The notes under the pieces are model-generated. The model made no database searches. It was not told the origin of the DNA and was given only the letters and a program-made list of their open reading frames with translations. Shown piece after piece: positions 6,554 to 13,451 of a stretch of DNA of 17,787 bases. The stretch's first letter is position 1, and each line of letters starts with the position of its first letter. Origin of the DNA: Pseudomonadota bacterium (GTDB lineage: Bacteria > Pseudomonadota > Alphaproteobacteria > Sphingomonadales > Sphingomonadaceae); NCBI GenBank assembly GCA_023417515.1, contig JAEZFL010000029.1, forward strand, positions 1 to 17,787. Reading direction: 5' to 3'. A program made the position numbers and the translations under genes.

Positions 6554-7804
6554 ATGACCCCGCCGGCCGTCCGCTTCGCTCCGCCTGACAGCGGCCGCCG
6601 CATGCGGGTCATCGCGACGGCGATGCTGGCCGCGATGGCGGCGATCTTCATCGCCGCCTCCGGGCTGGAGCATGCCCACCCTGCCTGGGGCTTCGTCAAG
6701 GCCTTCGCAGAGGCCGCGATGGTCGGCGGGATCGCCGACTGGTTCGCGGTCACCGCCCTGTTCCGCCACCCGCTCGGCCTGCCGATCCCGCACACCGCGA
6801 TCATCCCGCGCAACAAGGACCGGATCGGCGACACCCTCGCGCTGTTCCTGCGCGACAATTTCCTAACCCCCTCGGTCGTCGCCCGGCGAATGCAGCGGGT
6901 CGACGTCGCCGGCGCCGCCGGCCGCTTCCTCGCCGAGCCGCCCCAGCAGGGCCGGCTGTGGCGCGGCGCCGCGCGGATGCTTGAGAATATGCTCGAAGCG
7001 CTCGATCCCGACCGCTTCGGCACGATGATGAAGGGCGTCCTCGCCGATCGCCTGCGTGCCTTCGATGCCGCTCCCCTGATCGGCGAGGCGCTCGACGCCG
7101 CGATCGCCGAGGACCGCCACGTGCCGCTTCTCGACGAGCTCGTCATCGCCATCGCCCGGCTGGTCAACAGCAACGAGGACCTGATCCGCCAGATGGTCCA
7201 CGACCGGTCGGGCTCGATCCTGCGCTTTACCGGCCTCGACTCGACGGTCGCCGACAAGATCATCGACGCGATCGACCGGCTGCTGACCGAGCTTGCCGCC
7301 GATCCGGCGCACCCGCTGCGCCGCAAGATCGAGGAGCAATTGCGCGATCTCGCCGAAAAGCTGCGCAGCGACCCCGAGACGCGCCAGCGGGTCATGGACC
7401 TGAAGGCCGCCCTCCTCGACAACCCGGCGGTCGAGCAATGGTGGCTCGGCGTGTGGGAGCGGATGCGTACCGGCCTCATCCGCCGCGTCCGCGATCCCGA
7501 AGGCGCGCTCGCCGGCGAGGTCGGGACGATGCTCCGCGAGCTCGGCGAGGCGCTCGAGCACAACCACCGCTTCCGCCGCGGAATCAACCGCTTCGCCCGC
7601 CGGGCCATCGTCGGAGTCGCCGCCGATTATGGCGACGGCATCGTCCGCCTCGTCTCCGACACCGTGAAGAAGTGGGACGCCGGCACCATCACCGCCCGCC
7701 TCGAATCGGCGGTCGGCAAGGATCTCCAATATATCCGGATCAACGGCACGGTCGTCGGCGGCCTCGTCGGGCTGGTCATCCACACGATCGAGGTCGCCTT
7801 TTGA
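6554..7804 (+). CDS. DUF445 (YjiN-type) membrane protein
   Basis: The 416-residue protein has a first hydrophobic helix (about residues 18-36), then the DUF445 hallmark stretch FAEAAMVGGIADWFAVTALF followed by RHPLGLPIPHTAIIPRNKDRIG (residues 51-92). A long charged helical region comes next (about 100-385), and a C-terminal hydrophobic helix closes it (VVGGLVGLVIHTIEVAF). DUF445 proteins are inner-membrane proteins of unknown function. The start at ATG 6554 is preceded by GGGG only one base away, so ATG 6602 (MRVIATAML) is a possible alternative that would remove a 16-residue polar leader. The stop codon overlaps the start of the acetyltransferase gene, so the two are translationally coupled. 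Confidence 0.88.
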   Translation: MTPPAVRFAPPDSGRRMRVIATAMLAAMAAIFIAASGLEHAHPAWGFVKAFAEAAMVGGIADWFAVTALFRHPLGLPIPHTAIIPRNKDRIGDTLALFLRDNFLTPSVVARRMQRVDVAGAAGRFLAEPPQQGRLWRGAARMLENMLEALDPDRFGTMMKGVLADRLRAFDAAPLIGEALDAAIAEDRHVPLLDELVIAIARLVNSNEDLIRQMVHDRSGSILRFTGLDSTVADKIIDAIDRLLTELAADPAHPLRRKIEEQLRDLAEKLRSDPETRQRVMDLKAALLDNPAVEQWWLGVWERMRTGLIRRVRDPEGALAGEVGTMLRELGEALEHNHRFRRGINRFARRAIVGVAADYGDGIVRLVSDTVKKWDAGTITARLESAVGKDLQYIRINGTVVGGLVGLVIHTIEVAF

Positions 7805-8232
7805 CCGCGCCTCGGGTCCGCGAGGCGCAGGCGCACGACGTCCCGACCCTCGCGCGCCTGATCCGAGCGCTCGGCTACGACGTCGACGACGAGGGGATCG
7901 CCGCCCGCCTCGACGACCTTGCCGGAGAGGGTCGAGCGCCCCTGATCGTCGACACCGGCCAGGTCCTCGGCTGCCTGACCTGGGGCATCACGCCGGTCCT
8001 TCACCGACCGCGCCCGGTCGGCCGGATCACGATGCTGGTCGTCGCCGAGGACGCGCGCGGTCGCGGCTTCGGCCGCCTCCTCATCGAAGCCGCTGAGCAG
8101 CGCTTTCGCGAGGCGGGCTGCGGCCTCGTCGAAGTCACCAGCAACCTCCGCCGCGCCGACGCCCACGCCTTCTACGAACGGCTCGGCTATGAACGGACCA
8201 GCTACCGCTTCTACCGCAGCCTGATCGCGTAG
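7801..8232 (+). CDS. GNAT-family N-acetyltransferase (TTG start)
   Basis: The 143-residue product has the GNAT fold signature: motif A VVAEDARGRGFGRLLIEAAE (residues 80-99, with the R/Q-x-x-G-x-G/A acetyl-CoA loop as RGRGFG), then an Asn-containing strand VEVTSNLRRADAHAFYERLGY (110-130). It transfers an acetyl group from acetyl-CoA to an unknown amine. I place the start at TTG 7801 because it sits in a four-base TTGA overlap with the DUF445 stop codon and because the domain begins only a few residues later (RVREAQAHDVPTLARLI). No ATG or GTG exists between there and the core in this frame. Coupling suggests co-expression with the DUF445 protein. The substrate cannot be told. Confidence 0.85.
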   Translation: MTAPRVREAQAHDVPTLARLIRALGYDVDDEGIAARLDDLAGEGRAPLIVDTGQVLGCLTWGITPVLHRPRPVGRITMLVVAEDARGRGFGRLLIEAAEQRFREAGCGLVEVTSNLRRADAHAFYERLGYERTSYRFYRSLIA

Positions 8233-8288
8233 GATCGCCGATCGCCCCGCCTCCATATCGGATCGATGAACGGTCCGATCCGGACCCG

Positions 8289-8318
8289 ACCCGCGTTTCT
8301 TCTGGTTAACGCGCGGGT
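8289..8318. repeat. Inverted and direct repeats upstream of the three-gene operon
   Basis: In the 124-base gap before the operon, ACCCGCG (8289-8295) and CGCGGGT (8312-8318) are perfect 7-bp inverted arms. GGTTA is also repeated directly at 8304-8308 and 8316-8320. I see no convincing -35/-10 pair here. These repeats are candidates for regulatory binding, not established sites. Confidence 0.3.
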
Positions 8319-8356
8319 TAGCCTTCCCGCTTGTCTGAACTGGGGGGAAGCAGGCG

Positions 8357-9388
8357 GTGGCGGGAAGCAAAGCCGAACAATCGAGCAGATACCGGTCCAT
8401 GCAGGTTCTGCTGTTTGTCTTCTCGATGATCTTCTTCTCGATCATCGCCTACGGCTATTTCTATCTCTTCGTGCGATCGGGCTGGTTCCTGGCCTTGATC
8501 GGCGGCCTGATCGTCGCGGTGTTCGCCTGGTATCTCGCTCGGGTCATCGGGACCAGCCCCGGCGGGATCCGCAAGCATTGGGTGCTGCTCGTGCCGCTGT
8601 TCATCGTCAGCGCGGCCGGAGTCTACAATTCGCTGATGCTGTATCTGGAGGGCGACCAGATCCTCAGCGACGCCGCCAGCGAGTCGCAGACCCAGTTCGC
8701 CACCCTCCAGCGCTCGGCGGAACGAAAGCTCGCCGAGACCGGAGTGACCGCCCGTATCAATCGCGTGCGATCGCTCTCGGAGGCGCTCTACAGCGAGATC
8801 AGGAACCCGCTCAATTGCGGCCAGGGGCAAGAGGCGCGGCGCATCATCGGCCAGCTTCAGCGCGAGCTTCCCGGCTTCACGCCGCTGAGCAATCCCGGCC
8901 AGGATTGCGAGCGCAACAACGAGATCATCGAGGACTACCGCCAGCGCATCGATCCGCTGATCGAACGGGCGGACTGGAATTCGCCGGGGCTGCGCCAGGT
9001 CGTGGCGAGGGCGACCGCCGCGCGCCAGGAACTGGAGCAGCTCCGGGCGGGCGCCGCCACCAACTATAATCCGCTGCTCCTCCAGCAGAGCCTGAGCGAG
9101 TTCGAGCGCCACGACGGCATCTACCGCAATCTGCGCCAGGAGCTCGAGCGGCACGACGTCGACGTGCGCACCGTCCCCGCGGGCCTGCATATCTCGGAGG
9201 TCCAAAGCCTCGGCAATGCGTTCAAGCTGCCCGCGCTGATCATCGAGCGGCTCGATGAGCCGGTGACAATCATCTACCTGCTCGTCGCGCTCGGCTTCGA
9301 CCTGTTCATGGTCCATTGCTTCCAGCTGGTCATGGCCAACCGGGTCCGCCGCAGTGATGCGAGCGGCTCGCTTGCGGGCGCCTGGTGA
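8357..9388 (+). CDS. Four-helix membrane protein with large predicted periplasmic domain, function unknown
   Basis: I do not recognise the family. The 343-residue protein has predicted helices at about 16-38, 42-62, 74-96 and 302-324. Positive residues at the N-terminus, between helices 2 and 3 (GTSPGGIRKH) and after helix 4 (ANRVRR) place those parts in the cytoplasm, which puts residues 97-300 in the periplasm. That domain is mostly helical and charged, and holds two cysteines (C154 and C184) that could form a disulfide. The architecture resembles a sensor or scaffold, not a transporter. The start is GTG 8357, preceded by AGG at 8352-8354 and a G-rich stretch; ATG 8399 is an alternative. 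Its TGA overlaps the next gene's ATG by one base, so the two are coupled. It is the first gene of a three-gene unit. Confidence 0.8.
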   Translation: MAGSKAEQSSRYRSMQVLLFVFSMIFFSIIAYGYFYLFVRSGWFLALIGGLIVAVFAWYLARVIGTSPGGIRKHWVLLVPLFIVSAAGVYNSLMLYLEGDQILSDAASESQTQFATLQRSAERKLAETGVTARINRVRSLSEALYSEIRNPLNCGQGQEARRIIGQLQRELPGFTPLSNPGQDCERNNEIIEDYRQRIDPLIERADWNSPGLRQVVARATAARQELEQLRAGAATNYNPLLLQQSLSEFERHDGIYRNLRQELERHDVDVRTVPAGLHISEVQSLGNAFKLPALIIERLDEPVTIIYLLVALGFDLFMVHCFQLVMANRVRRSDASGSLAGAW

Positions 9389-10647
9389 TGTCGGACGAGA
9401 CCCCGAAGAAGTTCGAGCTGCAGCCGCAGCCGGCGATCCTCACCCCGCCTTTGGGTCGCGGCAAGAAGCCCGCGGAGAACGACGGCGCTGACGGCGATCG
9501 CAAGAAGCCGGATATGCCGCCGGGACGGGAGAGCAGCAGCGCGACGCAGCGCCCGCAGCCCGCCGCACCGCCGCCGTCCGCGCCCTTCGATTCGCCCCCC
9601 GTTGATGTCGACGACGTCGCCAGCCTCGGTCCCAATCTCGCCCGCGCCCTGCTTGCCGGCGGCTATCACCCGGTGATCCTGTTCGGCACCAATTTCAGCG
9701 GCAAGACCTCGCTTCTCCTGTCGCTATTCGCCACCCTGATCTCGGAGCCGCGACTGGAAACCGGGGTGGTGTTGTGCGACCCGATCCTCGGCTCGGGCAG
9801 CGGCCTCGGCCGCAAGCTTCACGACGACGCGATCCGCCTGTTCGAAGTCGGCACCCAGGCCTTCATCGCCGGCGAGCAGACCCCGAAGACCAGCCTCACT
9901 TTGCCCTTCTTCATCCCCGTCGAGGTGCGGCCTGCCGGCAAGCCGGTCCAGCGCTTCGCATTCCTGGAGAGCAGCGGCGAATGGTACCGCCCGCTGGGGG
10001 AGCGCGGACAGCGGATCGGCGAGCTCGAACGCCTCTTCCCGAAGCTTCGCTCGGAGATCGAGACCTTCATCGCCAGCTTCCAGGGCGGGATCAGCTTCAT
10101 CTATCTGACGCCCTATACGCAGAGCTTCGTCGGCTCGACCCGCGACAGCGTGCACGAGGCGAGCGAGATCAACAGCGCGTCGCTGGCGATCCGGGGTGTG
10201 CTCGATGCCTATGACCGCTGCCGCCTCAATCACCGGCTCAGCGACCGTCATCTGATGCTGGTCAGCAAGTGGGACGCCCACTCGACCCACCACACCGACC
10301 GGGTCGAGGGTGTTCAGGAGGACCGTGCCGCGCTCCACGACTTTTGCGTGCGCAACTACGCCCAGGCGATGACCGCTTTCAAAGGCATCAGCGTCAATCC
10401 CGATCAGCGCCAGCTCAACGCTTATTGCTCGGGCATCATCAACGAGCGCGGACTTCTTCAGCTTCAGCATGACGACGATCTGCGCGGAGTCGTGATGGGC
10501 TATCCCATCCGCCTGTGGAACTGGCTCTACCAGAATGCGCTTCGGGCCGCCGACGAGATACCCGTCCCCCTGTTTCCCGAGCCGCCGAGCAAGCCTGCAA
10601 TCCTGAAAGCCTGGAGCCGCCTGCTCGACTTCGTCTCTGGCCGGTGA
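9388..10647 (+). CDS. GTPase-like P-loop protein with atypical G motifs
   Basis: The 419-residue protein begins with a disordered Pro/Ala-rich segment (about 1-75). A P-loop follows at residues 100-107 (GTNFSGKT, then S108), which fits GxxxxGK[ST]. A strand then ends in FAFLESSGEWY (191-200), where ESSG sits in the place of the DxxG G3 motif. LMLVSKWDAH (289-298) has SKWD in the place of NKxD (G4). This order supports a TRAFAC-like GTPase, but both later motifs are altered, so GTP specificity is inferred. There is no signal peptide or membrane helix; it should be cytoplasmic. It is reminiscent of the GTPase components found in predicted bacterial conflict or signalling operons, but I cannot confirm a family. 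ATG 9388 overlaps the previous stop by one base; GTG 9385 is an alternative. Confidence 0.82.
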   Translation: MSDETPKKFELQPQPAILTPPLGRGKKPAENDGADGDRKKPDMPPGRESSSATQRPQPAAPPPSAPFDSPPVDVDDVASLGPNLARALLAGGYHPVILFGTNFSGKTSLLLSLFATLISEPRLETGVVLCDPILGSGSGLGRKLHDDAIRLFEVGTQAFIAGEQTPKTSLTLPFFIPVEVRPAGKPVQRFAFLESSGEWYRPLGERGQRIGELERLFPKLRSEIETFIASFQGGISFIYLTPYTQSFVGSTRDSVHEASEINSASLAIRGVLDAYDRCRLNHRLSDRHLMLVSKWDAHSTHHTDRVEGVQEDRAALHDFCVRNYAQAMTAFKGISVNPDQRQLNAYCSGIINERGLLQLQHDDDLRGVVMGYPIRLWNWLYQNALRAADEIPVPLFPEPPSKPAILKAWSRLLDFVSGR

Positions 10648-11942
10648 CGTCGATGCTGGGTGAGGCCGCCTCGTCGGAAGCCGCGCCGGCGGAGACGGAT
10701 GCCGAGCGCCCGTTCGTCCTGGAGGCGCATTCCTATGCGGGCGGGTTGCGCGTCCAGATCCTGGGCCACGACCCGAGCCGTCCCGCCTGGGTGCCGCCGC
10801 AAGACTATGTCGGTTTCCGCAACGAGATCGCACTCGCACCCGGCGACCATGTCGTCGAGTTCGCCCGCTTCAGGCATCGCGGACGCAGGGTGACCTGGGT
10901 GGGCCTGTTCGAGCCGGCGGTGGACGAAGTGTTCGGTGATCGGCTCAACCACGCCGGCGTCGGCGTGTGGCTGCTGGAACGCGACCTTCTCCACCCCGAC
11001 ACGCTGCTCCACGGCCTTAAGCGGCTTGCCGATGCGCTCGTCGACGAGACCAGCGAGATGCTTCGGGACAATGCCGAAGCGTTTCTCGGCGACGATTATC
11101 TTCCCACCTATGTCGTGCCATCGCGCGACTTGCCGGGGCAGCTGTCCGGTTGGACGTTCGTTGGCGGACCGTTGCCCGAGACCAGCCTGTTCGCCGCCGT
11201 CGACGGCGAGCGCGAAAGGGCCTGGGCTCTCGCGGCCGAGCAATTGCTGCGCACCTCGATCCTGCGCGGACCGAGTGACGCGCATGGCCGCGCCCTGATC
11301 CTCATCCGCACCGCGACCGCCGCGGGGGACACCGGGCTCGAGCCGGTCAGGACCAGTCTTGCCGGCGAGATCGTGAGGGCGCTCCCGGCGGCGATGGCGG
11401 AGCTTTCCGACATCAGTCGGTCGGCCCGAACCGAGGCCGAGCAGCTTGTCGCTCGCTGCAGCGAGTTGGAATCTGCGCTGGCGTCCGAGCAGGCCCGCGC
11501 CACCGGACTGGCCGATCGGGTGCCCGCGCTGGAGGCGGAGGCCGACACGCTTCGAATGCAGCTCGAGGGCAACGAAACCTACCAGGCATGGTCATCGCTG
11601 AAGGAGCAGATCCGCGACGTCTCGCGCCAGGTCGGGCACAACGGGAACATGATCGACGCGGCACGGCGCGACATCCTCAATCGGCTGTCGTCGATCCAGT
11701 CCCGCTCCGGCCCCACCACTACGTCCGAACAACCGCCCGCTCCCCAGGTGAACCATCGCCAGTTCCTGCGCGACGAGGATAGCAACCGGCCTGCGTCGCG
11801 CGGGCGCCTCCTCTTCTGGTCGATCATTGCCGCGCTCGCGATTCTGATCGTCGTGCTCGGCTATCTCACCTGGACTCGATTGAACGAGACGCCGGCCGCC
11901 GAGGCGGCGGTCGAGGACGTCGTCAGGGACATCGACCGCTAG
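10644..11942 (+). CDS. Coiled-coil protein with C-terminal membrane anchor, partner of the GTPase-like protein
   Basis: I do not recognise the family. The 432-residue protein has an N-terminal mixed domain (about residues 24-240) with aromatic and charged motifs such as GHDPSRPAWVPPQDYVGF and LNHAGVGVWLLERDLLHPD. Next comes a helical coiled-coil-prone region (about 250-350, with repeated Glu/Ala/Leu heptads), a polar linker (355-385), and one strong membrane helix (389-409) followed by a short acidic tail. RPASRGR before the helix places the body in the cytoplasm, so it is tail-anchored to the inner membrane. Its start is probably GTG 10644, in a GTGA overlap with the GTPase stop; ATG 10653 is an alternative. 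Coupling and complementary localisation suggest it tethers or regulates the GTPase-like protein; that is inference. Confidence 0.8.
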   Translation: MTSMLGEAASSEAAPAETDAERPFVLEAHSYAGGLRVQILGHDPSRPAWVPPQDYVGFRNEIALAPGDHVVEFARFRHRGRRVTWVGLFEPAVDEVFGDRLNHAGVGVWLLERDLLHPDTLLHGLKRLADALVDETSEMLRDNAEAFLGDDYLPTYVVPSRDLPGQLSGWTFVGGPLPETSLFAAVDGERERAWALAAEQLLRTSILRGPSDAHGRALILIRTATAAGDTGLEPVRTSLAGEIVRALPAAMAELSDISRSARTEAEQLVARCSELESALASEQARATGLADRVPALEAEADTLRMQLEGNETYQAWSSLKEQIRDVSRQVGHNGNMIDAARRDILNRLSSIQSRSGPTTTSEQPPAPQVNHRQFLRDEDSNRPASRGRLLFWSIIAALAILIVVLGYLTWTRLNETPAAEAAVEDVVRDIDR

Positions 11943-11977
11943 CGCGGGCATGCCATCTCCGCCAAATCGGACCGCTT

Positions 11978-11994
11978 GCGAAATAGGATTTCGC
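11978..11994. repeat. Perfect short palindrome between the GTPase-like operon and the amidohydrolase
   Basis: GCGAAAT (11978-11984) and ATTTCGC (11988-11994) flank a 3-base AGG spacer, 36 bases after the operon's last stop. There is no T-tract. It could be an mRNA 3' hairpin or an operator for the downstream gene. The rest of the 165-base gap shows no clear promoter. Confidence 0.4.
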
Positions 11995-12107
11995 CTGATC
12001 TACTGGTTCGTGCCGCGCCGTCCGACGGTTTCGAATCGGCGTGGCGCTGATGCCCATGGCCAGTGCGAACATTGGTGAACATCGGGCGGCCGCAACGGGG
12101 GACTGAG

Positions 12108-13451
12108 ATGAGAATCGCGCTGTTTCTGGCCGCTGCGGCGGCACCGATCGCCCTCGGCGTCCCCGCCTTCGCCCAGCCGGCGCCCATACCTGCGCAGCAG
12201 AGCGAGCCGATGACCGTGATTCACGCCGGCACGCTCCTCGCAATCCCCGGCCAGGCGCCGCGCCGCAACGTCACCATCGTCACCCAGGGCCGCCGAATCG
12301 CCGAGATCCGCGACGGCTTCGTCGAGGTGCCCGGCGCCCGAGTCGTAAACCTGCGCGACCAGTTCGTTCTGCCCGGCCTGATGGACATGCACGTCCACCT
12401 GCGCGGCCTCGACGACCGCTTGCAGGCGCGGCTCCAGGAACCGACCCGCGACTATGAGGACGAGGCCTATACCGCCGCGATCCACGCCCGAAGCACCCTC
12501 CAGGCCGGCTTCACCACTGTGCGCGACCTTGGCAACGATCCGCACCTCATCTTCTCGCTTCGCGACGCCATCAATGCGGGCGATTTCGAGGGGCCGACCA
12601 TCGTCGCCGCAGGGCGCGGAATTTCGGTCTCGGGCGGCCATGGCGACGTCAACGGCCTCAACCGCGACCTCACCCGGATGCGCGAGGCGGATGCGATCAA
12701 CACCTGCAACGGCGCCGACGATTGCCGCCGCGCCGTGCGCGAGCAGATCTCGCGCGGCGCCGAGGTGATCAAATTCTCGGCGACCGGCGGCGTGCTCAGC
12801 AACGTCGCGGGCGGCCTCAACCAGCAGATGATGCCCGACGAGATGCGCTCGATCGTCGAGACCGCGCGCATGTTCGGCCGCCGCGTCGCCGCCCACGCCC
12901 ATGGCGTCGACGGAGTCAACGCGGCGCTGGAGGCGGGCGTCAGCTCGATCGAGCACGGCACCTTCACCAACGACCGCACCTTCGAGCTCTACCGCCGGAC
13001 CGGCGCGTATTACGTCCCCACCCTGCTCGCCCCCGCCGCGGCGCTTGCCGACGGCCAGCGCGGTGCCCTCACGCCGGCCCAGTATCAGAAGGCGCAGGAG
13101 GCCGCCGGCAATGCCGAGCGAAGCTTCGCCCGCGCGCTTCGCGAAGGAGTCAACATCGCCTTCGGCACCGACAGCGGAGTCAGCCCGCACGGCCGCAACG
13201 CAGAGGAATTCGCTCTGATGGTGCGCGCCGGAATGACCCCGATGGCCGCGATCCGCTCGGCGACGGTCAGCGCCGCGACCCTGCTCGGCCGCCAGGACAG
13301 CGTCGGCACGATCGAGCCCGGCAAGGACGCCGACATCATCGCCGTCGCCGGCGATCCGACCCAGGACGTCCGATTGCTCGAAAACGTCCAGTTCGTCATG
13401 CGCCACGGCCGCGTGCACCGGCTCGGCGGCCACCGGGTGCTGCCCGATTAG
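12108..13451 (+). CDS. Exported metal-dependent amidohydrolase (prolidase/imidazolonepropionase-like)
   Basis: The 447-residue protein has a signal peptide ending near GVPAFAQ (about residue 22), so it is periplasmic or secreted. It carries the binuclear amidohydrolase set: H95 and H97 (MDMHVHL), K222 as candidate carboxylated lysine (VIKFSATGG), H263/H265 (AHAHG), H283 (IEHG) and D355 (FGTDSG). The C-terminus returns to the small beta domain with GTIEPGKDADIIAVAGDP. Close relatives are annotated as Xaa-Pro dipeptidases or generic metal-dependent hydrolases acting on dipeptides or amides. ATG 12108 is chosen over an in-frame ATG at 12063 because the signal peptide begins there and GGGGGA lies just upstream. 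The stop overlaps the convergent sheath-gene stop by four bases. All metal ligands are intact, so it is probably active; substrate unknown. Confidence 0.92.
   Translation: MRIALFLAAAAAPIALGVPAFAQPAPIPAQQSEPMTVIHAGTLLAIPGQAPRRNVTIVTQGRRIAEIRDGFVEVPGARVVNLRDQFVLPGLMDMHVHLRGLDDRLQARLQEPTRDYEDEAYTAAIHARSTLQAGFTTVRDLGNDPHLIFSLRDAINAGDFEGPTIVAAGRGISVSGGHGDVNGLNRDLTRMREADAINTCNGADDCRRAVREQISRGAEVIKFSATGGVLSNVAGGLNQQMMPDEMRSIVETARMFGRRVAAHAHGVDGVNAALEAGVSSIEHGTFTNDRTFELYRRTGAYYVPTLLAPAAALADGQRGALTPAQYQKAQEAAGNAERSFARALREGVNIAFGTDSGVSPHGRNAEEFALMVRAGMTPMAAIRSATVSAATLLGRQDSVGTIEPGKDADIIAVAGDPTQDVRLLENVQFVMRHGRVHRLGGHRVLPD

Noticed and set aside
8304..8320. A possible CtrA site (GGTTA repeated) before the three-gene operon
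   Set aside because: CtrA sites need TTAA-N7-TTAA; only the first half fits, and the second repeat is out by one base and reads GTTA/TTAG.
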